Virus record (IMG/VR): IMGVR_UViG_3300033153_003954
Span: 1-22,589 of that record
Strand: one strand, 5' to 3'
Source: a virus
DNA length: 22,589 nt
A model generated the notes under the pieces. That model was given only the letters and a program-made list of their open reading frames with translations. It ran no database searches and had not been told where the DNA came from. Below, piece by piece: positions 17,508 through 22,589 of the stretch; positions within the stretch are counted from its first letter, which is position 1; each line of letters starts with the position of its first letter. The position numbers were made by a program, and so were the translations under genes.

Positions 17508-17537
17508 ATTATATCATACTTTACATAACTATGTCAA
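17508..17537 (-). promoter_or_regulatory. Strong sigma-70-type promoter for the head operon
   Basis: On the minus strand a perfect TTGACA (17537-17532), an 18-base spacer and a perfect TATAAT (17513-17508) are preceded by TG-A, an extended -10. It lies in the only sizeable gap in the window (17470-17572), with the ribosome binding site AGGAGG and ATG of the 167-residue gene just downstream. It should drive the head genes leftward. A perfect consensus suggests recognition by the unmodified host polymerase. No phage-specific promoter is evident here. Confidence 0.88.
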
Positions 17538-17549
17538 GGGGTTTTGGGT

Positions 17550-17576
17550 ATAATCGCCCGAAAATCCGGGTATTAT
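17550..17576. other. Weak stem-loop just upstream of the head-operon promoter
   Basis: The paired segments are ATAAT (17550-17554) with ATTAT (17572-17576), and CCCG (17557-17560) with CGGG (17567-17570), around a six-base loop, with a small asymmetric bulge. It overlaps the stop codon of the coiled-coil gene. No T run follows on the minus strand, so it is a poor intrinsic terminator. It could reduce read-through from the upstream module or act at the promoter. Evidence is only the pairing. Confidence 0.3.
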
Positions 17577-17839
17577 GGAATCATGCCCAAGGGAGGCCAG
17601 AATGCGCTTTCATGCTTATCCCGCATATCCAAATCAGCATCGGAAGCTAACTTTTGCTTTTTAAACTTGTTATATCCCTCAATCCACACCTTATTCATCT
17701 GATGTCTGCTAGTCAGCTTCTCAAGGGCGCGGTTCTGCATCACTACAATCTTACGTAGCCGCTCCTTCTCGGCTTGAGTATCTATAAGGAGTTTACATAA
17801 CGACATAAACGATTTCAAAGTAAGCCTTACTTCATTCAT
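17573..17839 (-). CDS. Small coiled-coil protein at the end of the upstream module
   Basis: An 88-residue basic, mostly helical protein (start MNEVRLTLKSFMSLCKLL; then KERLRKIVVMQNRALEKL; then MNKVWIEGYNKFKKQKL), ending FWPPLGMIP. No family is recognised. The heptad-like Leu/Ile pattern in residues 20-45 suggests a coiled coil or helical hairpin. Its ATG overlaps the end of the zinc-ribbon gene by eight bases. Codons 4-8 contain the 15-base palindrome also found near 131-145, so a regulator bound there would sit on the start of this gene. It is small, basic and close to the terminase, so a small-terminase role is conceivable, but nothing in the sequence shows it. Confidence 0.75.
   Translation of the reverse strand: MNEVRLTLKSFMSLCKLLIDTQAEKERLRKIVVMQNRALEKLTSRHQMNKVWIEGYNKFKKQKLASDADLDMRDKHESAFWPPLGMIP
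17818..17832. repeat. 15-base interrupted palindrome, copy 2
   Basis: The plus strand reads AAGTAAG-C-CTTACTT, the same 7+1+7 palindrome as at 131-145; 18 bases (17818-17835) match the other copy in inverted orientation. Here it lies inside the first codons of the coiled-coil gene, about 280 bases upstream of the head promoter. It may be an operator for a dimeric phage regulator or a chance overlap with codons; the second copy in a non-coding gap favours a functional site. Confidence 0.5.
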
Positions 17840-18176
17840 CTGATTTCAACCTCGCTTTGATTGTGCCTGTCCACTCTGCATTGCAATGAGGACAAGTCCA
17901 CGTACCGGTCTCTTGTTCTTTACCAACATAAATTCCAAATTGCTCTCCACATTTATTGCAGTATACATCTACATCAATACCATAGATGTCAGCCTGCATA
18001 TCCTTATGTTCATTGACCTTTCTATATCTACGGGTGTACAATTTACGACACTCTCGACAGTAGCCGTCCTTGCCCTTGAACTGGATGAGTTCGGCAAAGT
18101 GCTTCCGGTAATTGCACCATTTCATCCCCGGAGGGGCAAGCTTGGTGGTAGCGGGGGGCCTCCCTCGCTTAGCCAC
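17832..18176 (-). CDS. Double zinc-ribbon protein, possibly DNA- or RNA-binding
   Basis: The protein has 114 residues from a GTG at 18176. It begins with an AT-hook-like MAKRGRPP, then has two metal-site candidates: C21 with H26 and C40-x2-C43 followed by the basic stretch RKLYTRRYRK, and C73-x2-C76 with C95-x2-C98 (YCNKCGEQF and WTCPHCNAEW). The first half resembles the short treble-clef pattern seen in HNH/endonuclease VII-like phage proteins, but one Cys pair is degenerate and no HNH catalytic core is visible. The second half is a plain zinc ribbon. Nucleic-acid binding, perhaps transcriptional control, is a reasonable inference. It overlaps the genes on both sides by eight bases. Confidence 0.8.
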   Translation of the reverse strand: MAKRGRPPATTKLAPPGMKWCNYRKHFAELIQFKGKDGYCRECRKLYTRRYRKVNEHKDMQADIYGIDVDVYCNKCGEQFGIYVGKEQETGTWTCPHCNAEWTGTIKARLKSDE

Positions 18177-18306
18177 TGAATATCCCCAAAATCATCAATG
18201 CAACCACAAGGGTGAGCATACTACCAATCCAGAATAGCATAAGCTCCAAGGCCACGTCCTTATCATCCCCGAAGCTCTCTCTGAGCTTCTTCGTGTACTT
18301 ACTCAT
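18169..18306 (-). CDS. 45-residue single-pass membrane protein
   Basis: A short gene between two overlapping neighbours. ATG at 18306 follows GGAGGTAGGAG, and the stop overlaps the GTG start of the zinc-ribbon gene. The first 20 residues are charged (MSKYTKKLRESFGDDKDVAL), followed by one hydrophobic helix (about 20-43: LELMLFWIGSMLTLVVALMI), ending GIFSG. It should be a small inner-membrane protein with its charged N-terminus probably in the cytoplasm. Such peptides can be holin-like, superinfection-exclusion or membrane-anchoring proteins. No lysis gene is next to it, so I assign no role. The ribosome binding site and the overlaps on both sides support a real gene. Confidence 0.72.
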   Translation of the reverse strand: MSKYTKKLRESFGDDKDVALELMLFWIGSMLTLVVALMILGIFSG

Positions 18307-19036
18307 CTCCTACCTCCGCCAATACCTGCAACTCTACCTTATTGTGTTCATCATCTGGCCCATGCACCGCCTGACCGACCTCTATCACTCTAAACCCTGC
18401 ATTCTCTACAATATCATGCAAGGTGTGGGTAGTAAACCCAAACAAGTGGTGAGGACTTAGAACTCCCTTGGAGGTGCTAAAGCTTGGAACCTCCATAAAC
18501 AATGTTCCGGAGCATACCTTCCTGATAGCCTTTAGATATCCAACAGGGTCGGTAACATGCTCAAGGGTGTGAATGCAAGTTACAAGGTCATATGTCTCCT
18601 CTATCTCATCCAAGCTCTTATGGACTTTATATCCATCGGCAAAGTCTCTTATGTCGCATCCTTCAGAGACACACCCGTACTTCTCAGAAACTGCATCTAG
18701 CAATCCCCCATAGCAACATCCTATATCCAAATGCCTAAGAACTTCAGGGAATAGCAAGTTTTTTGTTATAAGCCTAGCCGCCCGCTCGGCTTCCCTCTTC
18801 TTCAGTCCGTCTACTCCCCAATGGCCTTCCGTAAGGGGGGTATAGAATTCGTTGTAATATTTGTCTACTTCTTCTTCATCTACAGGATGGCGGTCTGCAT
18901 AGACTATCCCACACCTACAAATCCAAAAATTAATAAACATTTCTCCTAGCTGTGACTGAAGGAAAAAATGCTTTTTATTGTCCCCGCACACAGGACAGAG
19001 TTCTATTGCCTTCCATTTGATTAATAGTTCACTCAT
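18299..19036 (-). CDS. Class I SAM-dependent methyltransferase with N-terminal zinc site
   Basis: A 245-residue protein. Four cysteines near the start (C14-x2-C17 in LCPVCG and C40-x-C42 in ICRCG) make a zinc-binding knuckle like that preceding sugar C-methyltransferases and related enzymes. Then follow motif I for SAM, HLDIGCCYGG (102-111), an acidic motif-II region CDIRD (127-131), the post-II segment DLVTCIHTLEHVTDP (150-164) and HLFGFTTHTLHDIVENAGF (197-215), all typical of the Methyltransf_23 type. The acceptor is likely a sugar or nucleotide sugar because the gene follows a glycosyltransferase, with a four-base ATGA overlap. Substrate and product are inferred from the neighbourhood, not from residues. 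Confidence 0.85.
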   Translation of the reverse strand: MSELLIKWKAIELCPVCGDNKKHFFLQSQLGEMFINFWICRCGIVYADRHPVDEEEVDKYYNEFYTPLTEGHWGVDGLKKREAERAARLITKNLLFPEVLRHLDIGCCYGGLLDAVSEKYGCVSEGCDIRDFADGYKVHKSLDEIEETYDLVTCIHTLEHVTDPVGYLKAIRKVCSGTLFMEVPSFSTSKGVLSPHHLFGFTTHTLHDIVENAGFRVIEVGQAVHGPDDEHNKVELQVLAEVGDE

Positions 19037-19917
19037 AGTACAAGCTCCATTTCGATTGAATCATTCACTATCTGCTGGTCCATTACATTGCCCATATGTC
19101 GGCAGGTTCTATCAAAGGTACAGAGTTGGAGGATACCGGCATCATCCATAGCCACATCCCATTCTCTCATCATACCCATGAGCTTATTGGTAGGTTCTGG
19201 AAGATGTTTCAACGCTTCCTTCCTATTTGCAAGAAACTGCATGTGATGGCCCACTGCCCACGCCCATGTTCCATCAAAATTCACTATGATAGGCTTTACT
19301 TCTTCCTTCTCTACTATCTTCAAATACTGCTTAGGAGAGATGCCTCTACACATCCCATCATCCTCTAACCACCTCATAGGGTACTCTTTCCCTATCTTGC
19401 CAATACTAACATCAAAGGATGGGCTGGCTTTCATAGCTTCCTGTCCTATCGGATAGAATTTGAATTTTGTGAGAACGGGAGAACCTGTTACAAGTTCGCA
19501 GGCCGGAATTTCTAGTACTTCCATTTGATGGACTAACCAATCAGGATAGAACAGTACATCATCATCTGTGACCCCTATAAACTCACTTTGGACAGAATTA
19601 AACAAAAACCTCAGTCCTTCCAGTTTGCCCATGTTATAGCCCATAAAATGTACGTTAGTTATCCATCCGGAATCTAGCCATGAACCTAGCTTCTGTTTCC
19701 ATTCATTGCAAGAGCTCTGGTCCAACACTACTACATCAAAAATCCTATCCTCTCCTGCATTGGTTATCATGCTGTTCAAGCTGAGCTCTGTGATATTCAT
19801 GCGGTCTTTATAGTATCCAGCCAAATGAGGGATATGCGTTATCATACAGAGGGTTATGCGCCTTGGTGGGCGTGTATTCAATAATTCTCTCTGGGGGGAC
19901 TTTCCAAGCCTTGCCAT
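19033..19917 (-). CDS. Glycosyltransferase, GT-A fold, family 2-like
   Basis: A 294-residue protein. After a basic N-terminus comes the first strand of a GT-A fold (RITLCMITHIPHLAGYY, 20-36), a helix with LSLNSMITN, a second strand DVVVLDQSS (61-69), the region NMGKLEGLRFLF (95-106), and the metal/nucleotide-sugar motif FIGVTDDDVLFYPDWL (113-128), where D118-D120 is the DxD-type triplet. This order matches family 2 transferases, which add a sugar from a UDP- or other nucleotide donor. It is soluble, with no membrane helix. Its ATG overlaps the stop of the acyltransferase as TAATG, and its own stop overlaps the next methyltransferase. Donor and acceptor are unknown; the neighbours point to building or decorating a glycan. 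Confidence 0.83.
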   Translation of the reverse strand: MARLGKSPQRELLNTRPPRRITLCMITHIPHLAGYYKDRMNITELSLNSMITNAGEDRIFDVVVLDQSSCNEWKQKLGSWLDSGWITNVHFMGYNMGKLEGLRFLFNSVQSEFIGVTDDDVLFYPDWLVHQMEVLEIPACELVTGSPVLTKFKFYPIGQEAMKASPSFDVSIGKIGKEYPMRWLEDDGMCRGISPKQYLKIVEKEEVKPIIVNFDGTWAWAVGHHMQFLANRKEALKHLPEPTNKLMGMMREWDVAMDDAGILQLCTFDRTCRHMGNVMDQQIVNDSIEMELVL

Positions 19918-20369
19918 TAGAATTTCTCCATTTCTTCTGTATATCCATTCAGGAACTTTACATAACGACTGCTCCCTGCGTCAAATCGACCAATTATAAC
20001 AGCGGGGCTTCCTTCTACGATAGACCATGCCGGAACTACCACATTCTTCACAACCGAACCCGCTCCCACTATTGCATGCTCCTGTACCCAACAGTTATAA
20101 AGCAAGGCTCTGGTTCCTACCCAAGCGTGTTCGTCTATTTGTACCTTCCGCAAGAACCTACGGCCCATCCCTTCCTTATCATAGAGATGAGAGGCTGTAA
20201 TGATTGCTACTTCATATCCAACCCTTACTGTCTTGTGAATACTGAGGTCTCCCCTACAATCGAGCAGGGTTCCCCATCCTATGTACTTCTCAACAGGCCA
20301 CCCATGCTTTTCTTGGTCAAAATGCTCTGTACCGAGAATACGTGCCCCGTCCTTCACTATATTAGCCAC
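19917..20369 (-). CDS. Hexapeptide-repeat (left-handed beta-helix) acyltransferase
   Basis: A 150-residue protein with the imperfect hexapeptide pattern of LacA/WcaF/NeuD-type acetyltransferases: strands around IGWGTLLDCRGDLSIHKTVR (30-49), the likely catalytic His61 in IITASHLYD, then classical repeats HAWVGTRALLYNCWVQEH (81-98), AIVGAGSVVKNVVVPAW (99-115) and SIVEGSPAVIIGRF (116-129). It would transfer an acetyl group from acetyl-CoA to a sugar hydroxyl or amine, as a trimer. It starts with GTG at 20369 after GGAGACCCCTCC and overlaps the previous gene by 13 bases. The position between a DUF115-like protein and a glycosyltransferase supports a sugar substrate. The exact acceptor is unknown. 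Confidence 0.88.
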   Translation of the reverse strand: MANIVKDGARILGTEHFDQEKHGWPVEKYIGWGTLLDCRGDLSIHKTVRVGYEVAIITASHLYDKEGMGRRFLRKVQIDEHAWVGTRALLYNCWVQEHAIVGAGSVVKNVVVPAWSIVEGSPAVIIGRFDAGSSRYVKFLNGYTEEMEKF

Positions 20370-21049
20370 GGAGGGGTCTCCTTCTTAAATACTTCACATT
20401 TACTCTCTGGTGTCCAATTCACTATTTCACGCCCATCTTGCTCATATATCTGCCTAGTGAAGTCAAATATCAAGTCAGCTTGTCTCAACCACTCTACAGT
20501 GGAGAATCCATACTGCTCCCCCGGCTCTACTAACTGGCGCACATCTTCCGGGTAGCAGTGTTGTTTCTTCATAGAGTAGTCATGGTCAAGCCCCACAAGG
20601 CACATTTTCTGAAATCCCATGAAATAGGCTATCTGTAGGATAACATACACTATGGACACCCTCACCCCTACCGTTATGAGTGGGGAGAAGGAAAAGCCGA
20701 ATATCTCTTCAAAGTCGGCCCCATACGCTCCGGGGCTTATAATCGAGTATGCCTTGGTATGTGGTATCTCATGTATCCCAAGACGGTTGATGAACCCCGC
20801 CAGCACTTTGGGGTTGTCGAGCATATCTACTATCTCATCGTTCAGAGATTGCTCATTAAAGTGGGTTGCCCCTATATTGGCATAGTAATTGGGCACAAAG
20901 ACCTTATAAATGAGATTTGGCCCAAAAGTGGTATAATCCTCTAATGCCTCTAATGGTACGTTATTCAGGCTTGGACCGGCTACTACTATCACTCCGGTCT
21001 CGCCTTTGTGTTTATCCTTGAATGTTGAATGGTGGGGCAATTTAGGCAT
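20357..21049 (-). CDS. DUF115 / MptE-like protein
   Basis: The protein has 230 residues from the ATG at 21049, which overlaps the end of the preceding methyltransferase and follows AGGAAACCAG; the open frame extends further upstream but there runs inside that gene. Features fitting DUF115: the nucleotide-binding-like turn VIVVAGPSLNN (20-30), VSIVYVILQIAYFMGFQKMC (131-150) followed by LVGLDHDYS (151-159), and the closing REIVNWTPESKCEVF (207-221). DUF115 folds occur in motility-associated Maf sugar transferases, which attach nonulosonic acids to flagellin, and in an archaeal pterin diphosphokinase. Next to an acyltransferase and a glycosyltransferase, a sugar-transfer role is the better guess; activity is not proven. 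Confidence 0.8.
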   Translation of the reverse strand: MPKLPHHSTFKDKHKGETGVIVVAGPSLNNVPLEALEDYTTFGPNLIYKVFVPNYYANIGATHFNEQSLNDEIVDMLDNPKVLAGFINRLGIHEIPHTKAYSIISPGAYGADFEEIFGFSFSPLITVGVRVSIVYVILQIAYFMGFQKMCLVGLDHDYSMKKQHCYPEDVRQLVEPGEQYGFSTVEWLRQADLIFDFTRQIYEQDGREIVNWTPESKCEVFKKETPPWLI

Positions 21050-21581
21050 CTGGTTTCCTCGCAAATACTGTAATGGGGTGGATATCTTTAGGCGCAAGCA
21101 CTTTGTAGCCCATTCTATAGTACTGTCTCGGCAAGCCCTCGAATGTCTCTTTTTCCCAATCTTTTGTGTCAATTGAGAAATCAGCATAGTAAGGGCGGTC
21201 TGCATCATCAAGGCAGACCCATCCTCCCGGCTTTACACTTCTTTTGTGGTCCTTCCACATTCTCATGCGCCCACGTCCGTCTATGAACAATAGGTCATAT
21301 ACTGCACCACGAGGGGCATTCTTTGGTAATAGGGCTCCCCTCTCTGCTATATCAGTAGCATGGATTAGAACAGTGTGGTCCAATAGATTCTCTTTGTAAA
21401 GAATAGAACCTATCTTTGTATACCATTTGGGGTCGGATTCATAACTTACGAGATAATCGACCCTCTTAGCCAGCCAGATGGTAGAATAGCCTGAACCATG
21501 TTCTATGACCCAAGAAGCCGGGGTCAAGAGGCTATCCATAAATTCAATCCCTTCTTTTGACAATAGCGGTTTATACGTCAT
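21042..21581 (-). CDS. Class I SAM-dependent methyltransferase (Methyltransf_24-like)
   Basis: A 179-residue protein with the Rossmann-type SAM site: motif I VIEHGSGYSTIWLAKR (25-40), acidic Glu48 in VSYESDPKW, an Asp in YDLLFIDGRGRMRM (95-108) and VKPGGWVCLDDAD (116-128), the usual post-motif region. It is short for the class and lacks extra domains, so it may act on a small molecule or sugar. ATG at 21581 follows GGAGGAAGT, and the gene overlaps the 44-residue gene by four bases (ATGA). It opens the glycan-modification cassette. A DNA methyltransferase is unlikely because no DPPY/NPPY-type motif is present. Confidence 0.83.
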   Translation of the reverse strand: MTYKPLLSKEGIEFMDSLLTPASWVIEHGSGYSTIWLAKRVDYLVSYESDPKWYTKIGSILYKENLLDHTVLIHATDIAERGALLPKNAPRGAVYDLLFIDGRGRMRMWKDHKRSVKPGGWVCLDDADRPYYADFSIDTKDWEKETFEGLPRQYYRMGYKVLAPKDIHPITVFARKPDA

Positions 21582-21712
21582 ACTTCCTCCTTCTGCTCTG
21601 CAATATACTCAAGAGCCTCTTTCATGCTCTCGAACCCGTCCCTCGGCTTACGCTTCCCCGTCTTGATGTTCACAACGTAGAACCTCTTATTGAACTCTTT
21701 TACTACTAGCAT
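21578..21712 (-). CDS. 44-residue basic protein
   Basis: A small gene from ATG at 21712, behind GGAGGGCC, overlapping the preceding gene by seven bases and the following methyltransferase by four (ATGA). The peptide starts MLVVKEFNKRFYVVNIKTGK, continues RKPRDGFESMKEALEYIAEQ, and ends KEEV: a beta-hairpin-like start followed by one amphipathic helix. This compact beta-beta-helix layout is common among tiny phage proteins, but I cannot name a family. The chained overlaps and good ribosome binding site make it likely to be real. Confidence 0.72.
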   Translation of the reverse strand: MLVVKEFNKRFYVVNIKTGKRKPRDGFESMKEALEYIAEQKEEV

Positions 21713-21957
21713 CCTCTAGGCCCTCCACAACATATACAATTCCCCGGATAGAACTCAGAACCATGAAACATAGAGTCACACCACTCGCACTCTCTCTTGA
21801 TAGGCTTTGGTATATAGTTATCAGATGGAGTCCAGTTGGTGGAAGTCATTACCATTGGAACCCCTGAAGATAGCTCCATATTAAACATTGGTCTACAACC
21901 ATCGCTGGCACTCATATATAACGCATCACTAAGCCTTGCTGTATTAACTATTGCCAT
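21706..21957 (-). CDS. Cys-rich zinc-ribbon-like small protein
   Basis: The protein has 83 residues from the ATG at 21957, which follows GGAGAAATTCCAAG; a TTG eight codons upstream is open too but has no comparable site. The N-terminal half (start MAIVNTARLSDALYMSASDG) looks beta-rich. The C-terminus carries C57-x2-C60 (ECEWC) and C74-x-C76-C77 (NCICCGGP), with a final Cys83, a probable zinc ribbon. I recall similar CICCG endings in other phage small proteins of unknown role. Its start overlaps the end of the preceding gene by 14 bases. Metal binding is inferred from the cysteine spacing. Confidence 0.78.
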   Translation of the reverse strand: MAIVNTARLSDALYMSASDGCRPMFNMELSSGVPMVMTSTNWTPSDNYIPKPIKRECEWCDSMFHGSEFYPGNCICCGGPRGC

Positions 21958-22156
21958 CTTGGAATTTCTCCAATAATTCAATTATCTTATCCAACTTCTC
22001 CAATACGTCCGAGTCAGTTATATAAGTAGTGATGTATTGTGGATAAGTAGGCTCCCATGTCGGATAGGTAGGGTTAGGAATATAGCTAGGGCTCGGCTCC
22101 CACCCCGGATACATTCCTCCAGTATAATCTTGATTAGTCCAATCATAATCAGTCAT
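21944..22156 (-). CDS. Tyr/Pro/Trp-rich repeat protein with coiled-coil tail
   Basis: A 70-residue protein in two parts. Residues 1-47 are low complexity with a repeated Tyr-Pro-x-Trp-Glu-Pro unit (MYPGWEPSP and TYPTWEPTYP), reminiscent of Tyr/Pro repeat tails that bind a partner or self-associate. Residues 48-70 form a short amphipathic helix (DSDVLEKLDKIIELLEKFQD), a likely coiled coil. No family is recognised. ATG at 22156 overlaps the stop of the previous gene. The role is unknown; an adaptor or oligomeric peptide is a fair guess. Confidence 0.75.
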   Translation of the reverse strand: MTDYDWTNQDYTGGMYPGWEPSPSYIPNPTYPTWEPTYPQYITTYITDSDVLEKLDKIIELLEKFQDGNS

Positions 22157-22313
22157 CTCTCACCTCTATGTAGTGTTCCTTCAAATAGGACCGTACAATA
22201 TTCAAGCAGAGAGTAGCCACATTATATTCCTTCTTCAGATGCTGAGATGCCGCCTGCGTTATATGCCACAGCTTCTTCGCCTCCTCCCTGCTGAGTTTCA
22301 TCTGTACTATCAT
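22149..22313 (-). CDS. 54-residue helical protein
   Basis: This short gene starts MIVQMKLSREEAKKLWHITQ and continues AASQHLKKEYNVATLCLNIV, ending REHYIEVRDD-like (exactly LKEHYIEVRDD). ATG at 22313 overlaps the stop of the 74-residue gene as ATGA, and its TGA overlaps the next start, so it fills what would otherwise be a gap. It looks all-helical, basic and soluble, with the pattern of a small two- or three-helix protein. No family is recognised. Support is the chained overlaps rather than similarity. Confidence 0.68.
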   Translation of the reverse strand: MIVQMKLSREEAKKLWHITQAASQHLKKEYNVATLCLNIVRSYLKEHYIEVRDD

Positions 22314-22534
22314 TCTTCATCTTCCTCAAACACCCATGTTGGTATTTCTTTCAGGGCTTCTTCGAGGGCTAACACAACTATCAATCTATCATATTGTTCC
22401 TTATCCCGCTCTACCACCACCTGAGCCATCCTCGCCACCCGCTCTAGGTCTTCTACAAACTTATTAGTATAGATGTCACTGCATATGTAGCAATACATTG
22501 CATCATTCATGTGTGCCTTACAATAGTGTCCCAT
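22310..22534 (-). CDS. Small zinc-finger protein with helical tail
   Basis: A 74-residue protein. The N-terminus has a Cys/His metal site, C5-x2-H8-x6-C15-x2-C18 (HYCKAHMNDAMYCYICSD), followed by a long acidic helix (VEDLERVARMAQVVVERDKE) and an acidic end (VFEEDEE). ATG at 22534 follows AAGGGAGGGTAA. It is the first gene after the promoter-like site at the right edge. A small DNA- or protein-binding finger is plausible. The exact family is not recognised. Confidence 0.75.
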   Translation of the reverse strand: MGHYCKAHMNDAMYCYICSDIYTNKFVEDLERVARMAQVVVERDKEQYDRLIVVLALEEALKEIPTWVFEEDEE

Positions 22535-22574
22535 TTACCCTCCCTTACGTCGATTCAACTTTATCCTACCTTCT

Positions 22575-22583
22575 ATTATACCA
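22575..22583 (-). promoter_or_regulatory. Extended -10 element at the right edge
   Basis: The minus strand reads TGGTATAAT, a perfect -10 with the TG extension, about 40 bases before the zinc-finger gene. The -35 would fall outside the window, so the promoter cannot be confirmed. It would start transcription of the small-protein and glycan-modification module. Its -10 is the same hexamer, with a TGn extension, as in the strong promoter at 17508-17537. Confidence 0.6.
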
Positions 22584-22589
22584 TAAAAT

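Noticed and set aside
17792-19969. Repeated TTTACATAACGAC at about 17792 and 19957
   Set aside because: Both copies lie in coding sequence, only 13 bases match, and there is no symmetry or context suggesting a site.
19863-20555. 230-codon open frame on the plus strand
   Set aside because: It lies antisense to the acyltransferase, glycosyltransferase and DUF115 genes, whose family motifs are clear on the minus strand; its translation is Cys/Ser/Tyr-rich with no recognisable fold.
21050-21211. Longer form of the DUF115-like protein
   Set aside because: The extra 54 residues lie entirely within the methyltransferase gene in another frame and look non-biological; ATG at 21049 has a good site.
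1-22589. CRISPR array, tRNA gene, integrase, insertion sequence, attachment site
   Set aside because: No evenly spaced repeats, cloverleaf-like segments, recombinase or transposase motifs were seen on either strand.

Overview
The window is a stretch of tailed-phage (or prophage) DNA. Three head-module landmarks can be read directly: a terminase large subunit (15446-16903), a portal-type protein (13576-15444) and a major capsid protein of the N4 gp56 type (187-1185). Every gene I support lies on the minus strand, so the reading order runs from high to low coordinates. Genes are packed with 1-14 base overlaps (ATGA, TAATG) or gaps of a few bases, usually behind GGAGG-type ribosome binding sites. 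Base composition is in the 40s percent GC by eye. The promoters look like ordinary sigma-70 sites with an extended -10. The host is therefore bacterial but not identifiable from this piece. I see no tRNA, CRISPR array, integrase, IS element or lysis gene.

Right-hand module (22534 down to 17573). It begins behind a promoter-like TGGTATAAT at the window edge with very small proteins: a Cys/His zinc-finger protein, a 54-residue helix protein, a Tyr/Pro-rich repeat protein with a coiled tail, a Cys-rich zinc-ribbon protein and a 44-residue basic protein. A five-gene sugar/methyl-transfer cassette follows: a class I methyltransferase, a DUF115/MptE-like protein, a hexapeptide acyltransferase, a family-2-type glycosyltransferase and a zinc-binding methyltransferase. 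The module ends with a 45-residue membrane protein, a double zinc-ribbon protein and a coiled-coil protein.

Control region (17470-17572). This is the only sizeable gap. It holds a near-perfect promoter (TTGACA, 18 bases, TGA-TATAAT) that should drive the head genes.

Head module (17469 down to 1). The order is: a Pro-rich disordered protein, the terminase, the portal, a 69-residue protein, a 365-residue Gly-rich protein, a 99-residue DUF4177-like protein, one 3264-residue giant protein that takes up 43% of the window, a coiled-coil scaffold, the capsid protein, and the start of another gene that leaves the window. The giant protein sits between portal and scaffold, so it is probably a virion component, possibly one ejected with the DNA. 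I see no enzyme signature in it.

The points most worth following are the giant protein, the glycan-modification cassette, an apparent ATT start for the terminase (TAATT where neighbours have TAATG), and a 15-base palindrome that occurs both at the coiled-coil gene start and between the capsid gene and the next gene, where it adjoins a perfect 13-base-pair hairpin.
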